Source: Romboutsia maritimum (GTDB lineage: Bacteria; Bacillota; Clostridia; Peptostreptococcales; Peptostreptococcaceae). From it: 64,000 nt of DNA. The first letter of the stretch is position 1. Every line of letters starts with the position of its first letter. The notes beneath the pieces were generated by a model. The model did not search any database. It was not told the origin of the DNA and saw only the letters and a list, made by a program, of their open reading frames with translations. Where the stretch lies: NCBI RefSeq assembly GCF_002251085.2, contig NZ_NOJZ02000001.1:372001-436000 (forward strand), in the 5' to 3' direction. A program made the translations under genes and the position numbers. Below are positions 1 through 9,524 of the stretch, in pieces.

Positions 1-76
1 TTGCTGCTGTACATGATTGTTTACTTGGATCACTTACGCTTTCAGGAACCATAAGTGTATTTATTATTGAAGCCAT
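1..76 (-). CDS. N-terminus of a tandem paralogue of the 309-944 gene (cut by window edge)
   Basis: Only the first 25 codons are inside the window. The visible protein begins MASIINTLMVPESVSDPSKQ and matches the first residues of the complete gene at 309-944 almost position for position. The ATG follows a GGAGAGG ribosome site on the minus strand. It is one unit of a tandem duplication, because its upstream DNA carries the same inverted repeat and the same CATANNNTA element as the downstream copy. Function is unknown; a spore-surface role is inferred only from the promoter type and the Cys content of the full-length copy. Confidence 0.8.
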   Translation of the reverse strand, partial: MASIINTLMVPESVSDPSKQSCTAA

Positions 77-97
77 ATTAAAAACCTCTCCTTGAAT

Positions 98-145
98 TTA
101 TATTAAAGTTAAACATAATTAATTTTAACTTTAATATACTATATG
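98..145 (-). promoter_or_regulatory. Putative sporulation-type promoter plus inverted repeat, copy 1
   Basis: On the minus strand CATATAGTA (137-145) fits the CATANNNTA -10 of SigE/SigK promoters, with an AC dinucleotide about 15 nt upstream. Just downstream is a perfect 12-bp inverted repeat, TATTAAAGTTAA / TTAACTTTAATA. Both elements recur in front of the paralogue at 309-944. The sigma assignment is inference. Confidence 0.45.
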
Positions 146-179
146 AATTTTTATTAAAAAGTTCTACTATTTTTGATAT

Positions 180-250
180 ATTTCTAAATAATATCTCTAC
201 ATTCTTATTAATGTATATTTTTTTATTTTTAGATAATATAAAATTACATT
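180..250 (-). pseudogene. Duplicated 3'-tail remnant of the 1041-1811 gene
   Basis: This stretch matches 1041-1125, the last codons and stop region of the gene at 1041-1811, with scattered substitutions and no upstream coding part. It is best read as the left junction of a tandem duplication that copied the 309-944 gene together with the tail of its neighbour. It is too short to be functional. Confidence 0.6.
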
Positions 251-284
251 AAACAAAAAGATCGTTGAATAGTCAACGACCTTT
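251..284 (-). terminator. Intrinsic terminator of the 309-944 gene
   Basis: In the minus-strand transcript AAGGTCGTTGA pairs with TCAACGATCTT (one G-U pair, four-base loop) and is followed by a T-rich run. Confidence 0.75.
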
Positions 285-308
285 ATGTTTAATAAAATAT
301 TTAATTTA

Positions 309-944
309 TTATTCTATTTCCATTATTTTTCTCAATTTTGCTTCTAGCTCTTCTCTTGATAATTTCAAATCTTCTTCTGATAATCCCATTTCTTCCACTG
401 ATGATTTACCACCGCCACCACAAGTACATGGACAATCATTACAGAATATATCTTCTACTTGGAATATCGCTGCAAAAGTATCTATAGTATGTGGACTAAT
501 TCTAATAGGTGTACTTGGGAAATACACATAGAAATATAATGGATGATCTGGACAAACTACAGTTTCTAAACCAAGCAAATCTACAAACCATATAGGTAAA
601 ATTGTACAATAATATTTACCATCAGTTGGATAATAAAAACATCCTCTCATCCAAATATTATATCCACTACATGGTGGGCACCAATCCATTAATTTTAATC
701 TAATTCCGCCAATACCTGTTACAGTTATAGCATCCTTTATTACTGTATATTTTGGACATTCTCCCATATTACCATAAGTTAACGTAAATGCATAATCTCC
801 GCCTTTACTTAATATACCATCTTCTACCTCACAGCATTTATAAGAAAATATTTTAGCTAATTTTTCAATTGATGATATACATGATTGTTTACTTGGATCA
901 CTTATACTTTCAAGAACATTAAGTGTATTTGTTATTGAAGCCAT
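309..944 (-). CDS. Uncharacterised cysteine-containing protein, tandemly duplicated
   Basis: A 211-residue protein of unknown function. There is no signal peptide. The N-terminal third is helical, the middle is beta-rich and aromatic with scattered cysteines (KCCEVED, DWCPPCSGY). Around residue 175 there is a CNDCPCTCGGGG cluster, followed by a charged helical tail rich in Glu. The ATG follows GGAGAGG. A second copy begins at the left window edge. The CATANNNTA element upstream and the Cys cluster are consistent with a spore coat or exosporium component, but I recognise no named family, so that role is inference only. Confidence 0.7.
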   Translation of the reverse strand: MASITNTLNVLESISDPSKQSCISSIEKLAKIFSYKCCEVEDGILSKGGDYAFTLTYGNMGECPKYTVIKDAITVTGIGGIRLKLMDWCPPCSGYNIWMRGCFYYPTDGKYYCTILPIWFVDLLGLETVVCPDHPLYFYVYFPSTPIRISPHTIDTFAAIFQVEDIFCNDCPCTCGGGGKSSVEEMGLSEEDLKLSREELEAKLRKIMEIE

Positions 945-964
945 ATGAAAAACCTCTCCTTGAT

Positions 965-1012
965 TGTATATTAAAGTTAAATATTCTAATATTAACTTTA
1001 ATATACTCTATG
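965..1012 (-). promoter_or_regulatory. Putative sporulation-type promoter plus inverted repeat, copy 2
   Basis: CATAGAGTA (1004-1012, minus strand) fits CATANNNTA. It precedes the inverted repeat TATTAAAGTTAA / TTAACTTTAATA, whose arms are identical to those of copy 1 while the loop differs. Stem conservation with loop drift suggests a selected operator or 5'-leader hairpin. Confidence 0.45.
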
Positions 1013-1040
1013 AAGATACATGAAAAAATGCTACTATTTT

Positions 1041-1811
1041 TTATTTATTTCCAAATAATATCTCTACATTATTATTAATGTCTTTCTTATTTTTATTTTT
1101 AGATAATATAAAATCACATTGTAATTCAAACTCTCTTATATTTTGCTTATTTTCTAAATCCCAAATTTCTAAATTTGATTTATGCTCTACATTTTTATTT
1201 ATTTCTAATCCATTTATTTTTATATTTTTAAGTTCAAAAACATCATTTAACATATCATTTTTAATAATAATTCTAATTGTATTAAAGTCAAATTCTCTAT
1301 TAATAAAATATTGTCTCATATAAGTTTGACCGTATGATGATTTAATTTCTATCCATAATTTACCTGAGTCAATGTTTTCAGAAATAAAGCATAGTTTAAC
1401 TTTATTTTTACCTTCACTCCACTTAAAATCTAACGTATTGTTTAAATACTTATCACCATAGTTTATCCATATTTGCGATCCTGGACTTTCATTTCTAAAA
1501 TCATTAAACATAACTGATCCATATTCAAAAAATACTGAATTTTTGTTTTTGTCTAACTTACATACTTCTATATTATTTTCTTGTTTATTAGATTCGTCAA
1601 TATAATCTTGATTAGAGATATATTCAATGCCTTCTATATAATTTTCAATATTATTACTTGTACCCCTATTATACTTGCCCATAATTATATTATCTTTCAT
1701 ATCGTCTATTAATTTTTCTGTACCTTGTGAGTCAATATCTTCGGTAGCTTCTACTATGGAAACAATGTCTCCAAAACGTATAGAACCTCTATATTTTCTT
1801 TTTTCAGACAT
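1041..1811 (-). CDS. Hypothetical hydrophilic protein, possible spore-surface protein
   Basis: A 256-residue protein beginning MSEKRKYRGSIRFGD. This start is chosen because GGGGGAGG lies 3 nt before it; a start five codons earlier would run through the ribosome site. It is hydrophilic and acidic, without signal peptide or membrane segment. The N-terminal half is low complexity (Asn/Glu/Ile rich); residues about 90-250 look beta-rich (for example NSVFFEYGSVMFNDF and GSQIWINYGDKYL). I recognise no family. A good SigK-like promoter sits upstream, and its last codons were duplicated with the neighbouring gene. Confidence 0.6.
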   Translation of the reverse strand: MSEKRKYRGSIRFGDIVSIVEATEDIDSQGTEKLIDDMKDNIIMGKYNRGTSNNIENYIEGIEYISNQDYIDESNKQENNIEVCKLDKNKNSVFFEYGSVMFNDFRNESPGSQIWINYGDKYLNNTLDFKWSEGKNKVKLCFISENIDSGKLWIEIKSSYGQTYMRQYFINREFDFNTIRIIIKNDMLNDVFELKNIKINGLEINKNVEHKSNLEIWDLENKQNIREFELQCDFILSKNKNKKDINNNVEILFGNK

Positions 1812-1848
1812 AATCCTCCCCCTCATATCTTTATAACTTCTGCTGATA

Positions 1849-1885
1849 TATTATATGATTTAAACTTTTTATAAGTTCTTTAAAT
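1849..1885 (-). promoter_or_regulatory. Putative SigK-like promoter of the 1041-1811 gene
   Basis: On the minus strand an AC dinucleotide lies 17 nt before CATATAATA (1849-1857), the published spacing of SigK-type promoters (AC, 16-17 nt, CATANNNTA). It sits about 40 nt before the start codon. Confidence 0.5.
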
Positions 1886-1900
1886 TCCTTTAATCTACTT

Positions 1901-1940
1901 AAAATAAAAATAGCCAGCTGAAATTTTTCAGCTAGCCATA
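1901..1940 (-). terminator. Intrinsic terminator of fbp
   Basis: A 14-bp stem (ATGGCTAGCTGAAA with TTTCAGCTGGCTAT, three G-U pairs) is followed by TTTTTATTTT on the minus strand. Confidence 0.85.
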
Positions 1941-2029
1941 TTTATACTTTATCTAAAGTGAGTACTTTATAATCTCATCTTTAACTATATCTACATCGGT
2001 ACTTTGCTTTGAAATAGACTATTTTTAAA

Positions 2030-4015
2030 TTATATTTCTTTTATTAAACCCTTTTTATATGCTAATAAAAGCAATTTTAAACCATCTATCTCTTCTTGTA
2101 TTTTTATACCAGCATCTGTATCTCTTACTCTTTTTCTTTTTGCTGTATGTTCTACAACTACAGTAGTTGATAATATATCTGTCTCATTAGCTATACTTTC
2201 TTCTGCAGAAGTAAATGGTTCATGAGATACTAATTGTAATGTTTTAGAATTATATATTAATGTATATCCTGCTATACCAGTTTTGTTTTGGTAAGCTCTT
2301 GAGAAACCTCCATCTATAACAATTATCTTACCATTTCCTTTTACAGGACTTTCTCCTTTTTTACTTTCCACTGGAACGTGTCCATTTATAATACGACACT
2401 CATTAGCATCCAAATTAAATTCTTTAAATATTTCTATACACATATTTTCATCTTCTCTAAAATTAAAATATGGATTTTTATTTTCCTTATGAGTTTCTTT
2501 CTCTTCTATAAAATATCGTTCAAAAGTAGTCATATCATCTTTACCAAATAATGAAGAGCATTTCCCCGTCCACATATACCACATTATATCCATTCCATAT
2601 TGTTTTTGATATGTGTCTTCTACAAAGAAATATCCTTCTCTTGCTAAATACTCCATTTTATCCATAAGCATTTTACCTTTATACTTAGTACCTTGTATAT
2701 TCATAGACATAAATGTACCATCTTTTTCAAGAGGTACACATCCATGGAATAATAAGTTAGAATTTGATTCTAAATATATGCTACCCTTTGAGAATAAAAA
2801 GGAAACATGCTTTTGTAGCCTTTCACTTCCTTTAAATGATAAGACTAACTTTTCAACTACATTTAATTCTCCCTCTGTAAGCTTATATGGATTTTTAGAA
2901 TCTATTGTCGGGAAATTAGTATCTTTTAATTTGTATTTTTTACCTTTTAAATTTATAGTTCCATCTTCATAATTTATTTTATCTAATAAAAGTCTATGAT
3001 TCATTTCAAACTCAGGTCTTCTATTTATTATTTCACCTTCAAGCTTAAACTGAATTATACTTATTGCCTTATGCATTTTTGACATTAGTGTTTTTTCTCT
3101 AATTGATACCTCTTGATCACTTACTTTGGGCATAAAAGACTTACAAGGATCATCTTTATATGTTTCAAGTGCAAAAGTTGCAAGCGGTAATACATTTATA
3201 CCATAAAAATCCTCTATTATATCAAGATTTGCATATCTAGCTGATATTCTAAGAGCATTAGCTATACAAGTCTTTTCACCAGCTGCGGCTCCCATCCATA
3301 ATATATCATGATTTCCCCACTGAATATCAACACAGTGATGTTCCATTAGTGTATCCATTATAATATCAGGTCTAGGACCTCTATCATAAATATCTCCAAT
3401 TATATGCAGCCTATCTACTACTAATTTCTGAATAACCTTCGATATTGCTATTATAAAGTCTCTTGACCTACCTATTTCTATAATTGTTTCTACTATACTC
3501 TTAAAGTACTCTTGCTTATGCATACTATTTTCATCTGTATGTAAAAGCTCTTCTATTATATATCTAAAGTCTTCTGGTAATAATTTTCTTACCTTAGATC
3601 TTGTATATTTACGTGATGCATATCTACAAAGATCTACTAGTCTATAAATATTAATTCTATAAAAATCATCTATATTTTTCTCTTGTTTAATTATTAAATC
3701 TAATTTTTTATCTGGATAATATACTAAAGTTGCTAATGCTTTTTTCTCATTTTCTCTCATATTATTAGCAAATAATTCTTCTATTTTTCTTTTAATTACG
3801 CCTGAACCATTTTTTAACACATGAACAAATGGTTCATATTCACCATGTATATCTGAGATAAAATGTTCTGTCCCTTTTGGAAGATTCATTATTGCTTCTA
3901 AATTTATAATTTCAGCACTTGCTTTAGATATACTTGAATACTGTTTTGACAATAGTCTTAAGTATTTAATTTGGCTTTCCAAGTAATCATCTGTTATTGT
4001 AGATAAATTTTCCAT
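2030..4015 (-). CDS. fbp: Fructose-1,6-bisphosphatase, class III
   Basis: Hydrolyses fructose-1,6-bisphosphate to fructose-6-phosphate in gluconeogenesis (cytosol). The 661 residues match the large Firmicutes class III enzyme, not the roughly 330-residue class I. Calcineurin-type metallophosphatase motifs are visible: DIHGEYEPF near residue 55, [11 protein letters not shown] near 207, GNHD near 232 and NGHVPV with GGFSRAYQ near the C-terminus. The start [10 protein letters not shown] follows GGAGGAG; the longer frame upstream of it lacks a ribosome site. Monocistronic, with its own strong terminator. Confidence 0.95.
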   Translation of the reverse strand: MENLSTITDDYLESQIKYLRLLSKQYSSISKASAEIINLEAIMNLPKGTEHFISDIHGEYEPFVHVLKNGSGVIKRKIEELFANNMRENEKKALATLVYYPDKKLDLIIKQEKNIDDFYRINIYRLVDLCRYASRKYTRSKVRKLLPEDFRYIIEELLHTDENSMHKQEYFKSIVETIIEIGRSRDFIIAISKVIQKLVVDRLHIIGDIYDRGPRPDIIMDTLMEHHCVDIQWGNHDILWMGAAAGEKTCIANALRISARYANLDIIEDFYGINVLPLATFALETYKDDPCKSFMPKVSDQEVSIREKTLMSKMHKAISIIQFKLEGEIINRRPEFEMNHRLLLDKINYEDGTINLKGKKYKLKDTNFPTIDSKNPYKLTEGELNVVEKLVLSFKGSERLQKHVSFLFSKGSIYLESNSNLLFHGCVPLEKDGTFMSMNIQGTKYKGKMLMDKMEYLAREGYFFVEDTYQKQYGMDIMWYMWTGKCSSLFGKDDMTTFERYFIEEKETHKENKNPYFNFREDENMCIEIFKEFNLDANECRIINGHVPVESKKGESPVKGNGKIIVIDGGFSRAYQNKTGIAGYTLIYNSKTLQLVSHEPFTSAEESIANETDILSTTVVVEHTAKRKRVRDTDAGIKIQEEIDGLKLLLLAYKKGLIKEI

Positions 4016-4174
4016 CACTACTCCTCCAAGTCTTTCTTTTTTAATACTTATCTTAATAATTGTATCATAATTAATTAGTGTTATCATTTTATTTTTTAGT
4101 ATATCATATTAGATAATTTTGTCCGATTTTACAACATCATACTATAAATTTAATATATTAATTCTTTTAACAAC

Positions 4175-4207
4175 TAAAAAAGAGGATACAATCGCATCCT
4201 CTTTTAA
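4175..4207 (-). terminator. Intrinsic terminator of nifJ
   Basis: The stem AAAAGAGGAT / ATCCTCTTTT is followed by a T-run on the minus strand, just past the nifJ stop codon. Confidence 0.85.
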
Positions 4208-4222
4208 TAAAATCATATTTGA

Positions 4223-7200
4223 TTAGTTTTGTTCAGCTAATCTCTTATAGTTTCCATATCTTTCTTTAGCATTATCTTCAGCCATAGTAAATAATTCATC
4301 AGCTACATCTGGGAATTGTTTAGCTATTGCAGAGTATCTTACTTGTTTCATTAAGAAATCTCTAAAGCTTTCACTTGGTTCTTTAGAATCTAAGCTAAAT
4401 GGATTTTTACCTTCAGCTTTTAGTACTGGATTGTATCTGTATAAATGCCAGTATCCAGCTTTAACAGCTTGATCTTCATTTGCTACACTACGTCCCATAC
4501 CTTCTTTTAATCCGTGGCTTATACATGGAGCATAAGCTATTATTATAGATGGTCCTTCATAACTTTCAGCTTCTATTATAGCTTTCATATATTGGTTTTT
4601 ATCTGCACCTATAGCAACTTGAGCTACATATACATTTCCATAACTCATAGCCATCATACCTAAGTCTTTTTTCTTAGATCTCTTACCAGCAGCAGCAAAT
4701 TTAGCCATAGCAGCAACTGGAGTTGATTTAGATGCTTGACCACCTGTATTTGAGTATATTTCAGTATCAAATACAAGTACATTTACATTTTCTCCTGAAG
4801 CTAGAACATGGTCTAATCCACCGTATCCGATATCATAAGCCCAACCATCTCCACCAAGTATCCATTGAGATCTCTTAGCTAAGTAGTCTTTTCTTTCTTC
4901 CATTTCAGAAACTAATTCTTTTATTTGTGCATTTTCTATTTTATCTGCATTAGCTAATACAGCTAAAACTTTTTGACTTGCAACTAAAGAAGCTTGAGCA
5001 TCGTCTTTATTATTTAACCATTCAGTAAATGCTACTCTTGATTCTTCACAGATATCCATAGTTAATAATTCTTCCATAACTTCTTGTAATTTTTGTCTTG
5101 TATGTTTTACAGCTAAATACATACCATATCCAAATTCAGCATTATCTTCGAATAATGAATTTGCCCAAGATGGACCTTTACCTTCATGGTTAACTGTGTA
5201 TGGAGTTGCTGGATAAGAACCTCCCCATATAGAAGAACATCCTGTAGCATTTGCTATCATCATTCTATCTCCAAATAATTGAGTTATGTTCTTGATATAT
5301 GCAGTCTCACCACATCCAGCACATGCTCCTGAGAACTCATGTAATGGTTGTCTAAATTGACTTCCTTTTACAGTATTCGGAGACATTAAATCACCTTTTG
5401 GAGCAACTTTCTTAGAATCTACTCCAAATGCCCAATTATCAACTTCTGTATCAGTTTGAGTTTCTAAAGGCTTCATAACTAAAGCTTTTTCTTTAGATGG
5501 ACATATATCTGCACAGTTTCCACATCCTGTACAATCCATTGGACTTACTTGCATTCTATATTGTAATCCTTCTAACCCTTTACCCATAGCCTTCTTAGTA
5601 TTAAATCCTTCTGGAGCAGTCTTTAATTCTTCTTCGTTAACTAATACTGGTCTTATACATGCATGAGGACATACAAATGAACATTGATTACATTGAATAC
5701 AATTATCTACTATCCACTCTGGAACATTAACAGCTATACCACGTTTTTCGTAAGCTGCAGTACCATGAGGCATTGTCCCATCATCTATTCCATTGAATGC
5801 ACTTATTGGTAAACTATTACCTTCTTGTGCAGTCATAGGTCTTAATATATTCTTAATGAAATCTGGTTCTTGAACTTCGTCTTTATTAGCATCAACTGCA
5901 TTAGCCCAAGATGTTGGAACTTCAACTTTAACCATGTTGTTTGCTCCTACTTCAACAGCCTTGTAGTTCATGTTAACTATTTTTTCACCTTTTTTACCGT
6001 AAGCTTTATTTATAGAATCTTTTAAATGTTGTATCGCTTGTTCTTGTGGTATTATTTCAGCTAATTTAAAGAATGCAGATTGCATTATCATATTTATTCT
6101 ATTTCCAAGTCCTATTTCTTGACCTAATTTAGTTGCATTAACTGTATAGAATTCAATTTCATTTTTAGCTATGAATTGTTTCATTTTTGCTGGTAAATTT
6201 TCTTCAAGTCCAGCACTATCCCATATAGTATTAAGTACGAATTTACCGCCCTTTTTAAGTCCTTTTAATAAATCATATTTATAAACATATGATTGATTAT
6301 GACATGCTATATAGTCAGCTTCATCTATTAAATAAGTTGCTCTTATTGGCTCATCTCCAAATCTTAAGTGAGACATAGTTATACCACCAGATTTTTTAGA
6401 GTCATAGTCAAAGTAAGCTTGAGCATATTTTTCAGTATTATCACCTATTATTTTTATAGCTTGTTTATTAGCTCCAACTGTACCATCAGATCCTAATCCC
6501 CAGAACTTACATCTTATAGTTCCTTTAGTAGCTATTTTTAAAGGTTCAGATAATGTTAAAGATGTATTAGTTACATCATCAACTATACCTACTGTGAATC
6601 TATTTTTAGGTTGTGCAGAAACTAAATTATCAAATACTGTTTTTATTTCTGTTGGAGTAGTATCTTTTGATCCTAATCCATATCTACCACCTATTATCAT
6701 AGGAGCATTTTCTTTTCCATAGAATGCATCACGTACATCTAAGTATAAAGGTTCTCCTGTTGCACCTGGTTCTTTAGTTCTATCAAGTACACATATTCTT
6801 TCTACAGTAGATGGTATAGCTTTTAATAAATGATCTATTGAGAATGGTCTATATAAATGAACTTTAACTAAACCATATTTTTCGCCTTTAGCATTTAAAG
6901 CATCTATTGTTTCTTCTATCGTTTCTGTAACAGAACCCATAGCTATTACTAAGTATTTAGCATCTTTATCTCCGTAGTAATCAAATAAACTATGTTTTCT
7001 TCCTGTTACTTCACTCATTTTATCCATATATTTTTCAACTACGCCTACTATATTTTCATAGTATTTGTTAGAAGCTTCTCTAGTTTGGAAGTATATATCT
7101 GGGTTTTGAGCTGTCCCACGAGTAACTGGATGATTTGGAGATAATGCTTTATTTCTAAATTCAGCTAATGCATCCATATTTAATAATTTTGCATAATCTT

Positions 7201-7765
7201 CGTTTTCTAACAATTCTACCTTTTGAATTTCATGAGATGTTCTAAATCCATCAAAGAAATGTATAAATGGTAATTTACCTTCAATTGCAGCTAAATGTGC
7301 AACAGGAGCTATATCAGCAACTTCTTGAACTGAACCTGATGCTAATAATACACATCCAGTTTGTCTAGCTGCCATAACGTCTTGATGGTCCCCAAATATT
7401 GATAATGCTTGCGATGCTAATGCACGAGCACTTACGTGGAATACTCCTGGAAGTAATTCCCCTGCAACTTTATACATGTTTGGTATCATTAATAATAATC
7501 CTTGAGATGCAGTAAATGTACTTGTTAGTGCTCCTGCTTGTAAAGAACCATGGAATGCTCCTGCAGCCCCTGCTTCTGATTGCATTTCTACTACACTAAC
7601 TTTTTGTCCAAATATATTTTTTCTTCCTTGAGCTGCCCATTCATCAACTACTTCAGCCATTGTTGAAGATGGCGTTATTGGGTAAATAGCAGCTACATCT
7701 GTAAATGCATATGCAACATGAGCTGCAGCTGTATTTCCATCAACTGTTTTCATAAATTTAGCCAT
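4223..7765 (-). CDS. nifJ: Pyruvate:ferredoxin (flavodoxin) oxidoreductase
   Basis: Oxidatively decarboxylates pyruvate to acetyl-CoA, CO2 and reduced ferredoxin, the central step of anaerobic fermentation. The 1180 residues are the usual single-chain length. Seen in order: the pyruvate/TPP domain with YPITPSS at residues 28-34; the gamma domain around 400-600; two 4Fe-4S clusters, CIQCNQCSFVCP near 692 and CTGCGNCADICP near 745; and the TPP-binding domain starting CAGCGE near 817 with GGDGWAYDIGYGGLDH further on. ATG follows AAGGAGG. Transcribed alone. Confidence 0.97.
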   Translation of the reverse strand: MAKFMKTVDGNTAAAHVAYAFTDVAAIYPITPSSTMAEVVDEWAAQGRKNIFGQKVSVVEMQSEAGAAGAFHGSLQAGALTSTFTASQGLLLMIPNMYKVAGELLPGVFHVSARALASQALSIFGDHQDVMAARQTGCVLLASGSVQEVADIAPVAHLAAIEGKLPFIHFFDGFRTSHEIQKVELLENEDYAKLLNMDALAEFRNKALSPNHPVTRGTAQNPDIYFQTREASNKYYENIVGVVEKYMDKMSEVTGRKHSLFDYYGDKDAKYLVIAMGSVTETIEETIDALNAKGEKYGLVKVHLYRPFSIDHLLKAIPSTVERICVLDRTKEPGATGEPLYLDVRDAFYGKENAPMIIGGRYGLGSKDTTPTEIKTVFDNLVSAQPKNRFTVGIVDDVTNTSLTLSEPLKIATKGTIRCKFWGLGSDGTVGANKQAIKIIGDNTEKYAQAYFDYDSKKSGGITMSHLRFGDEPIRATYLIDEADYIACHNQSYVYKYDLLKGLKKGGKFVLNTIWDSAGLEENLPAKMKQFIAKNEIEFYTVNATKLGQEIGLGNRINMIMQSAFFKLAEIIPQEQAIQHLKDSINKAYGKKGEKIVNMNYKAVEVGANNMVKVEVPTSWANAVDANKDEVQEPDFIKNILRPMTAQEGNSLPISAFNGIDDGTMPHGTAAYEKRGIAVNVPEWIVDNCIQCNQCSFVCPHACIRPVLVNEEELKTAPEGFNTKKAMGKGLEGLQYRMQVSPMDCTGCGNCADICPSKEKALVMKPLETQTDTEVDNWAFGVDSKKVAPKGDLMSPNTVKGSQFRQPLHEFSGACAGCGETAYIKNITQLFGDRMMIANATGCSSIWGGSYPATPYTVNHEGKGPSWANSLFEDNAEFGYGMYLAVKHTRQKLQEVMEELLTMDICEESRVAFTEWLNNKDDAQASLVASQKVLAVLANADKIENAQIKELVSEMEERKDYLAKRSQWILGGDGWAYDIGYGGLDHVLASGENVNVLVFDTEIYSNTGGQASKSTPVAAMAKFAAAGKRSKKKDLGMMAMSYGNVYVAQVAIGADKNQYMKAIIEAESYEGPSIIIAYAPCISHGLKEGMGRSVANEDQAVKAGYWHLYRYNPVLKAEGKNPFSLDSKEPSESFRDFLMKQVRYSAIAKQFPDVADELFTMAEDNAKERYGNYKRLAEQN

Positions 7766-7848
7766 AATATGTATCCTCCTTAATATATTGCTCTAATTCT
7801 ATTTAGTATCATAGTGCAATAATACAAATATTTACGCATAACAAATAC

Positions 7849-7903
7849 AATATACATAAATATTATTCTTTTAACAAAACTTCTACACTATTGGACAATG
7901 TCC
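7849..7903 (-). promoter_or_regulatory. nifJ promoter with upstream palindrome
   Basis: On the minus strand TTGTTA (7872-7877) and TATATT (7849-7854) are 17 bp apart, a good vegetative promoter. The palindrome GGACAATGTCC (7893-7903) lies about 15 bp upstream of the -35 and could be an activator or repressor site; I cannot name the protein. Confidence 0.5.
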
Positions 7904-8020
7904 TTCTTTTATATTAAATTTACTAATATATTTAAGTAATTCTCATATTAAATTTATTTATTTAACATAAAAATTTTCTTTTCGTTATTTTATATACCCT
8001 AAATTTTAAATTTAAACCAT

Positions 8021-8695
8021 TTAATATCCACTACCAGAAATTTTGCCACCATTTATAATTTCAACTGATGCACTAGCACCTATTCTAGATGCACCTGCTT
8101 CAATTACTGCTATAGCATCTTCTGTACATCTAACTCCACCTGATGCTTTAACTCCTAAATCTGGTCCAACTGTTTCTCTCATAAGTTTTATGTCTGCTGG
8201 AGTAGATCCACCAGTTCCAAATCCTGTAGAAGTTTTTACATAGTCAGTTCCAGCTTTTTTAGATAACTCACAAACTATTTTCTTTTCCTCATCAGTTAAA
8301 TAGCAAGTTTCTATTATTACTTTTACTAAAGCTTTTTTATCTGCAGCATCAACTACTGCTTTTATATCATTAAATACTAAATCATAGTTTTTATCTTTTA
8401 ATGCACCTATATTTATAACCATATCTACTTCATCTGCACCTTTTGCTATTGCATCTTTAGTTTCAAATGCTTTCACTTCTGATGTATTTGCTCCTAAAGG
8501 GAATCCAATAACTGTACAAACTTTTACATTTGATCCTTTTAATTCATTTTTTACAAATTCTATTTGTGTTGGGTTTATGCATACTGAAAAGAATCCATTT
8601 TCTTTCGCTTCATTACATATCTTTACAACATCTTCTTTTGTAGCAAATGCCTTTAATATTGTGTGATCAATCATATTTGATATTTTATTTTTCAT
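8021..8695 (-). CDS. deoC: Deoxyribose-phosphate aldolase
   Basis: Cleaves 2-deoxyribose-5-phosphate to acetaldehyde and glyceraldehyde-3-phosphate in deoxynucleoside catabolism. The 224 residues are typical. Motifs: IDHTILK at the N-terminus, [13 protein letters not shown] near residue 92 (catalytic Asp), YVKTSTGF near 152 (Schiff-base Lys), and VKASGGVR near 181 (proton-relay Lys). ATG follows AAGGAGA. It stands alone here, without the usual phosphopentomutase or nucleoside phosphorylase neighbours. No clear terminator is visible downstream. Confidence 0.95.
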   Translation of the reverse strand: MKNKISNMIDHTILKAFATKEDVVKICNEAKENGFFSVCINPTQIEFVKNELKGSNVKVCTVIGFPLGANTSEVKAFETKDAIAKGADEVDMVINIGALKDKNYDLVFNDIKAVVDAADKKALVKVIIETCYLTDEEKKIVCELSKKAGTDYVKTSTGFGTGGSTPADIKLMRETVGPDLGVKASGGVRCTEDAIAVIEAGASRIGASASVEIINGGKISGSGY

Positions 8696-9074
8696 AATGA
8701 GTTCTCCTTATTATTTAAATGTAAGTTATTTCATATTTAATGTTATCATATTATGAGAACTATTTAAACTGCTGTTTAACTTTGCCTACATACAAACTAT
8801 ATTCTTTCCAAAACCAATTTAATTATCGCAAAAAACTCTCTAAAGCAATTTTATTAATAACTAAATTTATATGTTTAGTTTTCATGTAAACAATCAATTT
8901 TATAATTATAGTTTTATAATATAATTTACTTGTTTTTTTTACAAGTAGGCACTTTATTTATATATAGTATACAAAAAGATACTAAGTCACAATAAATATA
9001 TCTCTTTTTATGATATAATTAAAAAAATTAACAAGATATTTTTTATATTATAATTTCAGCAAGAGGTGTATACA
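8696..9074. other. Divergent intergenic region between deoC and the HxlR regulator
   Basis: No gene. It is very AT-rich and holds the two outward promoters and two short inverted repeats that suit an HxlR-type dimer (listed separately). Confidence 0.6.
8927..8984. promoter_or_regulatory. Candidate HxlR operators
   Basis: Two inverted repeats: TACTTGT / ACAAGTA with a 7-bp T spacer (8927-8947), and TAGTAT / ATACTA with an 8-bp spacer (8965-8984). The second resembles the TACT...AGTA symmetry of YodB/HypR operators. They lie just upstream of a TATAAT-like -10 of the regulator gene. Autoregulation is inference. Confidence 0.35.
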
Positions 9075-9452
9075 ATGAAGAAAGAAATATCACTCCATCA
9101 CAAATGCCATATGAACGAAAGATGTGCAAAATATAATACTTGCCCAATAGTTTTAGTACATAAGTTAATTTCAGGAAAATGGAAAATTTTAATATTATGG
9201 TATTTAAGTAGTGGATGTTTAAGATTTAGTGAAATAAAAAGAAAACTACCAGATGTAACTCAAAAGATGCTTACAAACCAATTAAGAAGTTTAGAAGAAG
9301 ATGGTTTAATAAACAGGACAGTATACCCCGTAGTGCCTCCAAAGGTAGAATATAGTCTGACTAAAATCGGTGAAAATATGATTCCTCTGCTTGAACAAAT
9401 GTATAGTTTTGGAATTGATTATGGAAAACGAAATATTATAGAAAAAAAATAA
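9075..9452 (+). CDS. HxlR-family (MarR-like) transcriptional regulator
   Basis: A 125-residue winged-helix DNA-binding protein. The HxlR signature CPIVLVHKLISGKWKILILW runs from Cys23, followed by the recognition region LRFSEIKRKLPDVTQKMLTNQL and the wing VPPKVEYSLT. Cys11, Cys17 and Cys23 are at the N-terminus; a Cys at the equivalent CP position is the redox switch of HypR/YodB relatives, so electrophile or disulfide sensing is plausible. ATG at 9075 is chosen because AAGAGG lies 8 nt upstream; the upstream GTG overlaps that site. It may control itself or deoC, which is divergent. Confidence 0.88.
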   Translation: MKKEISLHHKCHMNERCAKYNTCPIVLVHKLISGKWKILILWYLSSGCLRFSEIKRKLPDVTQKMLTNQLRSLEEDGLINRTVYPVVPPKVEYSLTKIGENMIPLLEQMYSFGIDYGKRNIIEKK

Positions 9453-9487
9453 CCTTAAAATGATTAATCATTTTAAGGTTATTTTTT
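9450..9487. terminator. Bidirectional terminator
   Basis: A perfect stem, AACCTTAAAATGA / TCATTTTAAGGTT, is flanked by A- and T-runs and separates the convergent hxlR-type and pduL-type genes. Confidence 0.85.
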
Positions 9488-9524
9488 ATACATTCATTAT
9501 TTAGTAAAAAATTAAACAACTAAA

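Noticed and set aside
265..531. Plus-strand reading frame opposite the 309-944 gene
   Set aside because: No ribosome site. The minus-strand frame is complete, has an RBS, a terminator and a paralogue at the window edge.
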